Assembly (NCBI GenBank): GCA_047967505.1
Contig: CM106540.1
DNA from: Dipteris shenzhenensis
Lineage: Eukaryota > Polypodiophyta > Polypodiopsida > Gleicheniales
Reading direction: 5' to 3' (one strand)
DNA length: 64,000 bases
Shown: positions 48,518 through 60,598 of the stretch, piece after piece
Layout of the letters: each line of letters begins with the position of its first letter
Numbering within the stretch: the stretch's first letter is position 1
The notes under the pieces: model-generated
Told to the model about the DNA's origin: nothing
What the model saw: the letters and a program-made list of their open reading frames with translations, nothing else
Databases searched by the model: none
Position numbers and translations under genes: made by a program

Positions 48518-50394
48518 AAGACTTGACAAACCCTATTTCATAGTAGTGAAATGAAAACAATTTCGGTAATGAACACAAAAGAGAACACTACTTTGAAACA
48601 TTACAACAAAATTAAGAGGTGCACAATTTGCAAAATGTTTGTAGAATGCTAGAAATTACAAACAAGTTTTGCTTTGATAAGTCATAGCAAGCGTCACTTT
48701 TATTGAAGACGCGAGTCTGTTGTGAGAACCAACTTGAGCATAGTTGGGAAGACAGGTGTCATAAACACCCCTCCCTTGTTATCAGGGGGTCAAATAAAAT
48801 TTACCACTTAACTATATACTGTAAAGCTATAATGATTGTAAGGAGTGGGTTTATTTATAAAAAATCAAGACAATTGGTGTTAAAATAGAGGGACATTTGT
48901 ACAAAATTTTGGAAAGAAGAAAGAGGGAAAAAAGGTAGAGTTAATTTATGCAAATAAATTTAATGTGGAGGGAAATTTCCAAAGGGAAGGAACAATGATT
49001 AAGAATAATGGACTTAGAACTGTAATTATAAGGGCAGAGAGGGATTTAAGAGGAGAAAAAAAATAAAGCAAAACCGGTTATTACTCTAAGAAAGAAGAAT
49101 GAATATAAGCATGTCAAAAGGATTGAAAGAAATAATTTTAAGAATTTAAAGAAGGAGATTTAAGAATTATTAAAGAAAGGACATTTAAAAAGAGAAATTT
49201 AAAGAAAGAATTTCAAAGAAAGAGGAAATAATTTTAAATAAATACAAACTTAAAAAACGAAAAAGAGGGGGGAGGGTGTGTTAAAAAAAATTTTAAAGAT
49301 GGGAGAATTGGAAAATGTAAAGAAACGTGTGTTTGTGGGGGGGGCATAAGTAAAGGGAGTAGAAATATAAAAGAAGGGTTAAAAAAGAGAAAAGAGGGGT
49401 GGGGGGGTGTATTGTGGTTATGTGAGGAAATAATCAATATAAAGGCAAATCCAAACGTATCCTATAAATCAAATAATTTGGAAGGGTATCAACAGTGAAA
49501 GCATGGGCAACACAGTGATTTGCATGGTGAGGAGTGACAATTAAGGAGCTACAGCTACATAGTGGGCACGCAATGAGACTATCTAACTATAGGCAGAGGG
49601 CGAATAAGGCACTGCATTCGAGGAGACAATAAGACAACGTAGTCAAGGCATTGAGGCATGAAACATAATTAGAGGTAAGGAGTAATGAGCGCGGCAATCT
49701 AGCATGTGCTGCGATAGTCGAGGCAAAGAGCAACGAACTAGGAGGGGGTAAGAGCCAGAATTGGTGCCGAGGTAGTGGCCCAACATGGAACAGATAGCTA
49801 ACGGTGGGCAAAGTTCCAACTGAGACAAAACGAGCTCGTTGAGGAGTTTGGAGAAGCATAGGCAATAGGTACAGTAGCCAGAAGGGCAGCAAGGGACTCT
49901 ATACAGCAAGAGGGGAACGGCTTAGAGAAAAATGGCTTAGAGCAAGATCAAGTGGTGAGTAGAGGCATGGAAGGAGGCCTTTTAAAGGCTTTGTAATGAA
50001 AGTCAAGGGGAAGAGGAGCAGTCAGGGGGCGCCCGAGGGGGGGGGAGTTAGCAAGAGTTAGGTTTAGTTTAGGACAAGGGGTTTGGGGTAGTTGAGTATA
50101 ATTAGGGGGAGGTGTAGTAAGGGAGAGTAGTCAAGTAGAGGGTACGTTTAGTTTTAAAAGTTTTATTAAAAAAATTAGGGGAAAGCAAGTGAAAATTAGG
50201 GGAGAAACTAGGGAAAATTAGGGGGAAGAGGGGGAGAAATAAGGGGAGAAGATAAGGGAAAAGGTTTGGGGGGTTGATTTGGAGAAATGTAGGAGAAAGT
50301 AAAAATAAAAACTAGAGCTTTAAGAAAAAATAGAGAAAAATTAAGGGGAATTAGGAAAAACTAGGGAGTGCTAGTGAGAAAGAAACTCTAAAGT
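47064..50394. other. Unassigned DNA with purine-rich tracts
   Basis: No gene is recognised. It includes (GA)n at about 48411-48427 and (TG)n at 48455-48516. A/G-rich stretches occupy 48.9-49.4 kb and 50.0-50.39 kb; the latter repeats a 'ttaggggaga(a)a' phrase. Plus-strand frames at 47261-47809 are open but unlike any family I know. Confidence 0.4.
48455..48516 (+). repeat. (TG)n microsatellite
   Basis: About 60 bp of TG with one interruption (gcg), preceded by (GA)n at 48411-48427 and a short (CA)n. Confidence 0.97.
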
Positions 50395-50782
50395 CTAGTT
50401 GACTATTTCCATCTGACCATCCATTTCTGGATGATCCCCACTACTCATTCCCAACTCAGCCTTTAGTGTCTCAAACACTGCAATCCAAAAATGACTGGTA
50501 AATTTAACATCCCTGTCTGACACTATGGATTTTTTTTTCAAGAACAACACCATGGATTTGGGTAATCCAAGCAGATGAAAAATATGTTTAATAAAACAAA
50601 TCCACCACTTGCAAGGCACTAACAGACTCTCTAGTTGAAATGAATTGAGCCATCTTGGTAAGACGATCAACTACCACAAGGATAGAATCATATCCCCCTT
50701 GTGTCGTAGGTAGACCTACAACAAAGTCCATGGAAATGCTCTCCCACCTACCTAGTGGTATTTGCAATGTAATTAACTCCAA
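50395..50782 (-). pseudogene. Ty3/Gypsy integrase core fragment
   Basis: On the minus strand the N-terminal side reads PLGRWESISMDFVVGLP, followed by VVVDRLTKMAQFI. After a frameshift near 50600 it reads SDRDVKFTSHFW and DGQMEIVN. These are the D, D and E regions of a Gypsy integrase. Upstream RT and the downstream integrase C-terminus are not contiguous with it. Confidence 0.88.
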
Positions 50783-51708
50783 GCTCGTAAAGCTGTTGAA
50801 ACTAACAACTCGTCCATCTGACTATGCATATACAGTCAGAATGACAAATGGAAGTTCTATTGAATTATGGGACCAATAGGTTACCCAATTAGAGCTTTGG
50901 ATTTGGAACTATGTGGACAAGCTAGATTTTGACATGACCAGGCTTGCTCATGGAAATCTAACCCTTGAAAAGGCATGGCATTCTAAGAAGAATATAGCCA
51001 TTGATTTGAAAAAGCACATTTATCAATTCAAAATGAATGATGTGCTATATGTCTTAAGAGGTAAAAAGGATTTTCCTCAAGGATCATTAGTTTCTGGAAG
51101 AGTTTTTGTTTCTTTGTACAACATTGGTAGAGTCGATTGGCGGTCTAATGACTAGCATTGATGCTACCCAAGATAGGGAGTTAGCCAAGTTGGATGATCA
51201 AATCGCAGAGTTCTCTGATTGTCTTAGGAATGAGTTGCCTTATGGTTTATGATACAAAATCATGTAATCATAAAGACTGAAAGCAAATTTGTTAACTAGA
51301 GGTCATAGGTGAAGGCATGCAAGTATTTCCACCCATCCTTTCTTTGAGGTAGCAAGCCCACATCAACTAATCCACGTTGAAGTTTTTGCATGCTTAGTCC
51401 ACAGAGCCCACAATTCCCTAGAGGGATCTATTTGCTACATGTCATCATTCTAGGGTGCCTCTTAAATGCATCATTATACCCCTCTCTTGGGATATCAGTT
51501 AATTCACTTGCCCCTAGGCACATTTACACACTTAATGCATTTAAGACCCATAGCCTTAGACCCATCTAGTCCGTGCCCTATCACCCTCATCAAGGACCTT
51601 GACACTGATTCCTTTGACCATTTACATGAAGCCCAATAAAATATAATAGAAACATTGATCCACTAAAGAAAAATGTCCACTAACCCTTCCGAGGTCACGT
51701 TTCCTCAA
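50783..51708. other. Possible decayed retroelement coding, plus strand
   Basis: Plus-strand frames 50655-50879 and 50913-51155, then a third frame reading IDATQDRELAKLDDQIAEF to about 51251, look protein-like. They might be a Copia gag remnant, but the match is too weak to assign. The rest is unassigned. Confidence 0.25.
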
Positions 51709-52250
51709 CTTGAGCGTAACATTCCTTCCAAGGTCACGTTACCTCAACTTGAGCGTAACATTTTTTCCCTCTTCAAGCATCAGCATCCTTGATGATGAAG
51801 TATGGGAACGCTTTTCGAAAATTGTATACGGATTCCAAGTAGCTTCCAATAGAGGTAAACCATGCCATGCAGCCAACATCATGGATATCTTCCGATTGCG
51901 TACTTGCATTGTTCCTCGGTCTGGGATTCTTGTTGGTTTGTGCCTTGCATTATCCTCTATCTCCTGAAACAAAACAACACTTGAGCGTAACATTCCTTCC
52001 AAGGTCACGTTACCTCAACTTGAGCGTAACATTTTTTCCCTCTTCAAGCATCAGCGTCCTTGATGATGAAGTATGGGAACGCTCTCCGAAAATTGTATAT
52101 GGATTCCAAGTAGCTTCCAATAGAGGTAAACCACACCATGCAGCCGACATCGCGGATATCTTCCGATTGCGTACTTGCATTGTTCCTCGGTCCACGATTC
52201 TTGTTGGTTTGTGCCTTGCATTATCCTCTATCTCTTGAAACAAAATAACA
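51709..52250 (-). repeat. 271-bp tandem duplication of a Gypsy chromodomain-like segment
   Basis: Units at 51709-51979 and 51980-52250 are about 95% similar. Each encodes, on the minus strand, a segment with GLPLLEATWNPYTIF, like the W-x-G-LP ... EATWE core of the chromodomain at the end of chromovirus integrases. The usual aromatic cage is partly altered. This lies directly after the integrase C-terminal fragment, in the correct order. Confidence 0.85.
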
Positions 52251-52775
52251 CTTGATTCGTGAGTCACCTGCGTGGCAAAATTTCTTTAAATGAGAAACAT
52301 GAAACACTGGGTCCACCTTACAACCCTGTGGTAATTCTAATTTATAGGCCACCTTGCCTATTCTTTTTAGAATTAACCACGGCCCACAATATCGGGGTGA
52401 TAACTTAGCACATTCTCCTGCAATCAAAGACTTGAAGTGAGAAGGAACTCTGAGAAAAACTTTTTCTCCTTCCTTAAATTCCCTAATGGATCTGTTTTCA
52501 TCTGCTTACGCCTTAGCTCTATCCATAGCTTGGCAGATGTTAGCTTTATCCATAGCCTGGCAGATGTTAGCTCTCGCAAGTGCTAGCTTCTCTTGCATCT
52601 GAACCACAAAGTTCGAGACACTAGGCACTTTCTGAGGTATTCGAACTATAGTTGGATTTGCTAGTCTATAGCCATAGTTCAGCTCGAACGGACTGATTCT
52701 TGTAGAGGAATGTTTTCTATCATTGTAGAAAAAATGCAAAATGGTAGTACTAAGTACTAAGTACAACAGAGCCAT
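52221..52775 (-). pseudogene. Ty3/Gypsy chromovirus integrase C-terminal fragment
   Basis: Frames at 52775-52506 (YNDRKHSSTRISPFELNYG) and 52427-52221 (KLSPRYCGPWLILKRIGKVA, then LELPQGCKVDPVFHVSHLKK) match the integrase C-terminus and GPY/F module of chromoviruses. A small duplication (ANICQAMD twice, near 52510-52570) separates them. The integrase core that should precede it is instead found downstream at 50.4-50.8 kb. Confidence 0.88.
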
Positions 52776-53168
52776 GTCACTGGTCGACTACATATCAATC
52801 TCATCATCGACATCCGGGTGGATGAGGCAATGGATGCATGAACGCAGGGATAGAGTGTTGTCCACCACTCATAAGTGTGGCCCTGTGACGTCTCCTGGTC
52901 ACAACTCTGCACCTAACAAGGGCTACTGTAACCCCTGTCGAGATTGGGCTCCGACTCTAAAGAGAGAGGGGATATCCCCAAGTGTAATATGTTATAGGCA
53001 GAGTGGAGCTCCTTTGATTTATGGAAGTTGTCAAATTTAATATACCTTGGCAATGCAAGATTGTCCCATCAAGTTGTGTATGAACCATACTTTGTCTTGT
53101 CTATTCTTTGCTTCATTGGTGTTTGTGTATTTTTTGTGGAAAAAATAGTGAGGTATGTCAATAGTCTT
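52776..53168. other. Unassigned; contains a dispersed repeat
   Basis: The segment at about 52880-53000 (near 'aacaagggctactgtaaccc') resembles 55490-55600 ('gcaagggccactgtaaccc'). It is a diverged repeat, possibly an old LTR. Confidence 0.5.
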
Positions 53169-53191
53169 GCAACACACACACACACACACAC
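53169..53191 (+). repeat. (CA)n microsatellite
   Basis: About 23 bp of CA repeat. Confidence 0.95.
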
Positions 53192-53900
53192 AATCCTTTC
53201 TTCCCTTTTGCGGTTATGCAGTTAAATTCCTTTACCTTCTTGAAAAACATGTTTTCTGGCCTCTTTCCTATCCTTTCTTCTATTTCCTCTCTCTACTTTA
53301 AACCTCCCGAATTTCCCTCTCTCCCAATCTTTCCCTAACTTCTAAACTAATTGTTTCTTAAATTTTTCCTAATTCTCTCTTAATTTATAGTAATATTCCC
53401 ATTCTTTCCCAAACTTCCCTTAATCCCCAATCTCTTATTTCACCCTAATTAGTTCCTACTTCTCCCTATTCCTCCTAATTTTTTTCCTAATTATTCTAAT
53501 TTCTCTCTGTCTTTTCCAATTTGTTTCAAAATTTCCCTAAAATTTTCTTCATTTTCCCTATTTTTCATTTTTCCTCCTTTCCTAATTCTCCCTGTTTTCT
53601 GTTAATTTCTCCTAATCACCTCCTATTTTTCACTAATTTACCTAATTTTTTCTAAATTATTCCTAAGTTAATCCTAATTTCATCTTAAATTTATCCTAAC
53701 CTTGTCCTTAAAGTTTTTTTTAAAAGATTTCCTAAAATCTTCTCCTAATTTTTTGTTCTCTACTCCTCTACCCCCCCCCCCCCCCCTCTCTCTCTCCTTC
53801 TCTTTCAACCCCCTCGCTGTCTCCTTCTCCCACTTGCTCTCTCCAGTACAATATGGACGCTCTATTTTCTCCCCTCTTGTCACATGAGGTCAACCAGATC
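53192..53900 (+). repeat. Pyrimidine-rich tract with a 16-C run
   Basis: T/C-rich DNA with repeated 'ttccctaattt' phrases and a run of 16 C at 53771-53786. It resembles the reverse complement of the purine tract at 50.0-50.39 kb. Confidence 0.8.
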
Positions 53901-55130
53901 ATCTGCGATGATCTCTTACAGCTACACACATTCTAGACCTGGCTGGGACCTGGCAAGCTTCCAATGAAGCTCAAGTTCTACAGGGATCATTGCTTTGCAT
54001 ATCACAGAGGAGGGGTTCATTGACCCACGAGGATACACGCAGATCCACTTACCCCACTCACTGAGGATCTCTATTGGGTAGTTTCGGGTCTCTTCACATA
54101 GCCTTTGTATTGAGAGTGGCAGATCAGAGGGCCTACCCAAGGAGAGGCACATATGCACATTGTGTGACATACATGAGGTTGAGATGGAGGAGCATTAATA
54201 TGAGATCCGAGGGTGTTTCTACTTCCTCTTTAGAGATAGCTCTGGGGTTTTGTTCCAATTCCTCTTTTGATTTAGACCAGAGATGCTTGGCGTCTATCAT
54301 TCATAAGGCAGTCAGGCATCGCGAGGGGCTACTTCAATCACGGAGATAGGAGCAGACTTCTTCCTTGGCAGATCCCTCTCAGAGCTCCATCATAAATTTC
54401 TTCCTGCCAGAAATAATATCCACAGGTCTCTTAGGGGACTTAACAATATTAAATTTCAAATCCTTTACCATTGGAGGGGATACGAAATAATGTTTTCCGT
54501 GGTGGATCATTCCTTTCACCCTAATGGCTTTAGGCTTTTCTTGAATCTGGTGCATCAAAAATTTACATACATAGACATGGAGATGTGCCTTTTGAAAGGT
54601 CTCAATTGTTGCAACCTTCACCTCCGCCTTAGGCCTTGTTGGTGCACTCAAACATTCTATGTCCTTGCTCCCCGTATTTGACCTCCATCCTTCTAGCCCA
54701 CTCCAAGAACTTAGGATCCAAAATTCTCCAATCCAAAATTTATAAGGGATGTGGTAACCATAGTAAGTTGGTCACGCTCTTCCATATTAAGAAGAAGGTA
54801 TTCATTAGGGGCCACTCCAGGTGATTGTAGAGATTGGGACTAGTAATTAAGAATAGATGTGAGTTATTTCAAGATAGGGGTCAGCTCCTAGAAAGGTGGG
54901 CCAATAGAGAGAATTAAGATGATGACATGGCACTTAAAGTAAGGCTCAAGGACTTCTACTTAAAAGACCAGCCTCTTCCCATGATGAAAACTACTCAAGG
55001 AGGTCAAGCATACATACTCAATGAATAATCATGATTGACAATGGATATGGACCTCAATAAGGCCTAATACTATTTTCTACCCTTGATTTTGTGTGCTATC
55101 ACGGTTAAGAAAATGTGCGTCCGTGCGTGC
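53901..55130. other. Unassigned mixed sequence
   Basis: No gene is recognised. A 90-residue minus frame at 54379-54651, rich in Lys and hydrophobic residues, is the most protein-like piece but cannot be assigned. Confidence 0.35.
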
Positions 55131-55180
55131 TAGAGAGAGAGAGAGAGAGAGTGAGAGAGAGAGAGAGAGAAAGAGAGAGA
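55131..55180 (+). repeat. (GA)n microsatellite
   Basis: About 50 bp, mostly GA with minor interruptions. Confidence 0.95.
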
Positions 55181-55598
55181 TTTTGTTAAAGGCTTCAAAA
55201 GACCAATGGGTCTATGAGACTATGAGAAACCTAATACAAATACATTGAAAGGTGGGGCTACTACATGAGCATCATCACCCATGCTAAAACTGACTACATA
55301 GTCATAATCAAAACGCCATCATCGTCATCATCATCCTCCTCAAATCCAAAAGATTAGATACATCAGATAAATGAGTGAAGGCCCCAAAAGGGGGAGTGGG
55401 AAATGAAGATGGCTTAGTGGTGAATGGGGCTGTGTTGGTATGCCGTTAGAGACAGAATGTTGGCGGGTATCTGTGGATGTGGTTTGTCGTGTCCTCTTGG
55501 CGATGGCTCCACGTTAAGCAAGGGCCACTGTAACCCATATCGATCATGCCCCGATCCTAAACATCGATTGGATGTCCCCAAGCATGATCTGTGCACAC

Positions 55599-55599
<1 letters not shown>

Positions 55600-55647
<48 letters not shown>
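55600..55647 (+). repeat. (GA)n microsatellite
   Basis: About 48 bp of pure GA lying just after the repeat segment shared with 52.9 kb. Confidence 0.96.
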
Positions 55648-55648
<1 letters not shown>

Positions 55649-58600
55649 GTGCACGCGCTCAAGCACAAGTGCAAGACTAAGAGTATGTCAATGTGTATGA
55701 ATGTGTGAGTGTATTTGTGTGCGGATGAGATACAATAGGGGAGCGGAGAGCAATAGGATGGTAAAGATCACTAATGTGCAGAAGAGCTACTACCATGGCA
55801 AGGGAGAATCATGCAAATAAATTTTCCAAATCTTGATAATCCATTCAGTGAGGCCCCTTTTTGCATAAAGAGACTCTCGAATCCTAACATTGATTAAGCG
55901 TGACGAGACGTGTCTCAAAGAGAGTGACAATAACTAGACAAAGATTAGAGGGTGGAGACCCATAAGGTCATGCTACCTCTGCTCAAGGCCTAATCATTAC
56001 CATAAAATCTATCATACAAGCATTGATGACCTCATATTCCACTAAGAAAAAAGAAGCGAAGAGAGTAAAGCATGAAAGGCATCATCAATCGAACAATCCA
56101 TGCCTTTGAAGAACGCATCACACGAAGCTCTCTCTAGCAGATGAATGTCTCCTGCTCTATCCCCTCTTTTATCATTAGGCATCTCCAACACATTCAAGGC
56201 ACCCCAATATCCAAGAATCCACCTCTGGAATCCACACGGTGCTTCCTTCCAAAACCAAATACACTCCCCTAATGTTGTGTGCGTATAAATTAAGAAAACC
56301 AATAGAAAAAACCCATCAGTTAACCGACTCACCTCTAGAAGGGATAATAACACCATGTTGCACAACTAGAGGGACTTGAGAGAGCATAAGTTGAAACTAA
56401 AATGCACATCCTTCCTTTACTACCAATCCTACCAAATTAAAAGCATGATAAAAAAGAAGTTTGACAAATCTCTTGCAAGCTTCCTCATCCAATTTATTTA
56501 AAAAAAGCCTCTGGATGTGATTATGGATCAATTCTCTATGACAATAATGAGGAACACACTATCTATACCCTAAATGTTCCAACTAACAAACCTCATTTGC
56601 AAGTTGCATGAGACTGGAACTACTTCCTTGACCTATTAGTAGAAGCACCTATCCTTGTACATAATCTCCTAGCATAAGCGATAGACAAAAATTCCAATAT
56701 AAATTGAAGATCAACCTATTGAAGACATCCAATAACTAGAGAAGTAGCATCTAAAGGTGAATGATTGTGGGCTTGCCTAACAGCAAAGGTGGATGAAATA
56801 GACTCCACAAAATCACCACCATCAACCAAAGGAGAATGCATTACTTTGCACAAGATGAAAAAGGATGCCCACCAGTCATGGATATAGCCATAGTGGAAAA
56901 AGTATCAACCAAAGTGAAAAACTTTGCAAGGACTAACCTCTACATAAATGGTGAGAGACTGAGGCTCTTAGTGTACACGATCTAGAACTCAAATCCTTCC
57001 ATCTGAAACTACTACTCATCTCTGACATGGAGGCAGAGGAGCTTATAGATTTGAAGAGCAAGACTTTTCTTATTTTCTTTTGGGACACTTGGACATGCCC
57101 CAAAGACTTCAAAAATTCTTTGTTTCGTCAAGCCAACTTTTCCCTGAATTTTTGTTTCGTCAAGCCAACTTTTCCCTATTCTCTCACAAAACCTTTTAAC
57201 ATTAGGACCAACTCATTGAAAAGTAGTTTTATCTTTAGAACAACGTGTCACAGTGCTTAACTATGCCCCCTAATCCTTGCTTGCCTTGTGGCATGGTGGA
57301 CTTGCACGACGATCCTTGAGCCTCTCGTCGAATCCTTCATCACCACCCCAAAGGGTTTTGCTAGGATAGAGGTACCTCATATGGTTGATGGTCCAAGAGA
57401 CTAGACATAGGCCTACTTCCCCTATCTAGTCCATCTATGTGCAAAAGATTGGGGTGCATGACCACACAAATGTGGGCTGACGTGCCACATGGCATCTTGA
57501 CCAACTAGGTAACCACTCCCCAAGCGAATCATACAAGTTGCACCATTGCCAAGATGACTCACTGCAAGCTGCCACCCCCAATACCACCTTTAAACTAGCT
57601 ATTGCACTCACACTTATGTCCCCTAGCGAGGACTTAGCTCTAATACCTAGAGTCGTGCAACCCATTAAAAGGGTCCCCTCTCACTTTGTGCCATATGGAA
57701 TGATGAAGCCACTTGGAAGTGCTTGAGCAAACCAGCAAGACACTCGCTCGGTCCCTTACACCCGTAGAAGCATCCTTTCAGCTCATATATCAGGATCCTT
57801 ATTGACAAAATTTGCATGTGGATAAACCCACTTGCTTAGGATGCCACACCCCAGTCTCGCATGCATCTCATATTCTAATCCCCATGTATATGGTTATCTA
57901 CCCATATTTGTAGCATATACGTGGACCTCTTAGAGCCCCATATTTTGCAACCCAAGAGGGAGAGTCTTGTTAGCTCCAACATTATGCATAGCACAAAATT
58001 TTGTCTGAACAAATTCTATTCTTAATTATTGGTCTTTTCATGTGCATTCTTCACATGGTGTTTCCATATATGACACTATAACTTTGTTAGTCTCATGCAA
58101 TTACAAAATGACCTGAGTACTAACCCCTGTTTCAAAAAGCAGAAAAATTAACAATTACACTACTAATGGCCTATTGTTACAATATCAGTTAGGAACATTG
58201 CATCGTTTTGGAAAATAAAAAGGCAAATCAAGGAAAGGAAACTATGTCTCACTCAAAAACAGAATTTTTACCGTCATATGCCAAATAAAAAGTTACTGCC
58301 TCAAAACTAGAACTGCAACCGCATTGCAGTCTCAACACAGAATGATTGTTCCAGGCAGACTTTTGCAAGACAAAAAGAACAAAGGACAACCCCACACAGT
58401 CCAACAAATCACAATGAATCTAGCATGAGGTAAGAAAGAGTTGTCAGAAGGAGATTTTGGATGCCAAGGACAGAAATGAAAACATCCGGCGATACCTGTG
58501 TGCCTAAAGCCAGCCATACAGTTTTGTTGTATGATGGGCCTTCTCAAGTCACGACAAATCTAAAAAGTACACCCATGTTTAAAATATATTAAACTTCCCT

Positions 58601-58731
58601 CCACAAACATAAGAAATCTAGTAGAAAATAATTAATGTGGACAACTTGCAACAACAGGCCAGGAGAAAGAGAACACGGTGGAGAGGGGGAACAAAACTTC
58701 AAAATGCCCCCTTTATAACAACGTGAACTTT
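55648..58731. other. Unassigned sequence downstream of the host gene
   Basis: AT-rich with no recognised gene. A 33-34-bp tandem duplication (tttcgtcaagccaactttt) lies at about 57118-57180 inside a short open frame that is probably not a gene. The last few hundred bases include the 3' flank of the gene ending at 58732. No clear polyadenylation signal was found. Confidence 0.4.
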
Positions 58732-59609
58732 TCATCTCAAATCATCATCTGTTGTTCCAAATACTGTTCTCCTGGATGGTCTTCTTGCCTCCCCTTGAGC
58801 CTTGATGTATCTCTCAGTGTTTGCTGCATTTCTCAACCGGATTTCACCACCACCGGTTTCACTTCCCACATCTGAGCTAGCATAACCAGACTGACTAAGA
58901 GGTGAGTGTGGAGGAAGGCCAAGTGATGGTTTTCCAGAATCTGAATCAGAGAGACTCGAACCTGAGAGCCTCCTTCTATGCCTTGACATATTAGCTGCTA
59001 CAGTTACATTGGTCCTGTGATTCAGAGTAGAACCTGCCATGGACGTAGACCTTGCGGAAGCATATTGGGAACCAGCCTCTGACTCTGGTCGCTGCAGGTC
59101 CCGCCCATCTGTAAAGCACACTGTATTCAATCTGGTTCTCCTTAATTCAGATTGCAAGAAGTCTGCAGATATTTGTAGCTCCAGGACCTGCATGAACATA
59201 AAGTTTAAACCCTGTGGAACTTGGATGGCCTCTAATAATCCAATAAAAAGGACTTGGACAGACAGTGCAACTCCCCCGTACGACATCATGATGGCAAAGG
59301 TCATTGTTGAAAAGTAAATTGACGCATACATGTAGATCCTCGGCTGACATTGTAGGATTCTGTAGCCTTTCCTCCAATGCTGACCCATCTTCAATCCCTC
59401 TACTTGATCGTCTGTGACCCAAAGTTTCTGCTTCTTTAAGGGTTTCAAGTGCTTTCTCCTTCAGCTGATCCCGAAGCAAGCTTAAAGCATCGTGAGCAGC
59501 TGTTGTGAAATGTGACTGGAGAACAGCTTCAAAATAGTAAAGCTGCAAAAGCAGGTTAGATAAGGAGTTCCGTTTCAGTTTTCTTCTGGCACCAAGGAGG
59601 AAACCCCCA
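58732..59609 (-). CDS. 3' end of a conserved-looking host gene, two exons
   Basis: The terminal exon is 59187-58732 (stop TGA 58734-58732). The preceding exon is about 59609-59330. The 142-bp intron has a GTATGC donor and a GCAG acceptor and splits codons in phase 0, joining ...SAEDLH to VLELQISADF. The upstream exon encodes an amphipathic helical segment (LLLQLYYFEAVLQSHF, then SLLRDQLKEKALETLKEAE). The last exon adds another helix (ADFLQSELRRTRLN) and then a Ser-, Gly- and Arg-rich tail of about 110 residues. The codon pattern and splice sites look like a real plant gene. I do not recognise the family. The start of the gene must lie at higher coordinates. Confidence 0.75.
59330..59609 (-). 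other. Penultimate exon of the host gene
   Basis: About 280 bp from a CTAG acceptor at 59610-59611 (preceded by a pyrimidine-rich stretch on the minus strand) to the donor after 59330. An alternative CAG acceptor about 24 bp further in cannot be excluded. Confidence 0.65.
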
Positions 59610-60456
59610 CTAGGAAGTAGAATATTATGAGTAAATTGACAACTTTGTAGTATTTTCATCTTGTGCACCCCAGTGGGTAGATTCTGATGCAACAACCCCC
59701 ATAATGCATATTAAAGTAAATCTGACCTAGCATATGCATGGCAGTCAAAACAAATGTGATGACTTTCAATAAGCCTTACTGTGCTTTACAAAACGTATAA
59801 CATGACTGGATGATAACTGTAAACCTTTATAAAGTACATGTGTGATGACTTTTAGTGGCTGTAAACTGGAAGCCTCATCTCTGTATATACAAAAGATTAC
59901 CGTGTTGTGTTCAAGAATTACCAGCTCCCAAAAAACCTTGTAGAACTCTATTGGAAATCCATCCTCTGCAAAAGTCGTTCTATCATCCATAACATCTCCA
60001 AGACACTCTCTTGCCAGATTAACAAAAGATAAGGCCCCAGGATGGCACGTGGAATACTAGAGCTCGAGTGGCATGGCAGACAATGATCATGCCATAGGCA
60101 CGAGGAGGTTTCGATATCACTGATCTGGAGATGCAGAGTAGAGCCCACTTGAGCAAGCTAGTGGTACATGTCTCACCCAAAGTGTGGATCCCTAAAAGCT
60201 TCTCCTCTAGCGGGGGCTCCTTGGGAACACTCCTCGCACAGATAGACAGTGGCAACAGCCCTATACGTGGATTTGTTCAGAGGCTCCCCCCTTATGAGGA
60301 GCCTTAAGATCATGTCAAAGCTAGAATAAACATAAGAATTAAAAGACGTCAAAACAGAGTATGCAGGCAACTAAAACAACGTTGCATTTGGCAATTGCCA
60401 GCAGGCTATCCAAGCTAATTAGATAGATATCGATAAAGAAAGTAGAAGAGAGAGAA
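59610..60456. other. Intron or intergenic; short LINE-like scrap
   Basis: On the minus strand near 59915-59965 the frame reads DGFPIEFYKVFWELV, which resembles the N-terminal motif of plant LINE reverse transcriptases. It is too short to be sure. No other coding unit is convincing. If the open segment at 60.5 kb belongs to the same gene as 58.7-59.6 kb, this stretch is intronic. Confidence 0.35.
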
Positions 60457-60598
60457 TCAAAATTCGATGCAAACTCGACTGTTGTAATCATCAAATCCAA
60501 GATCTCTCAAAGCAACCGAGGCTGCTTCTTTGCAATCAGCATAATCTGCTTTTGCCTGCCTAATCAGTTGTTCTAAACCCTTGTCCCAAATAGCTAAT
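60457..60598 (-). other. Possible additional exon
   Basis: On the minus strand, after a TACAG acceptor at 60599-60601, an open segment of about 46 residues reads LAIWDKGLEQLIRQAKADYA and later ALRDLGFDDYNSR before a TGA at 60457-60459. It lacks a start codon, as expected for an internal or last exon. It could belong to the gene at 58.7-59.6 kb, with a donor at CGA|GTTTGC near 60468, or be the last exon of another gene. The family is not recognised. Confidence 0.45.

Noticed and set aside
58732-59609. Calling the host gene an exocyst SEC8 subunit
   Set aside because: Considered because of the helical repeats, but the C-terminal Ser-rich tail and motifs do not fit what I know of that protein, so no name is given.
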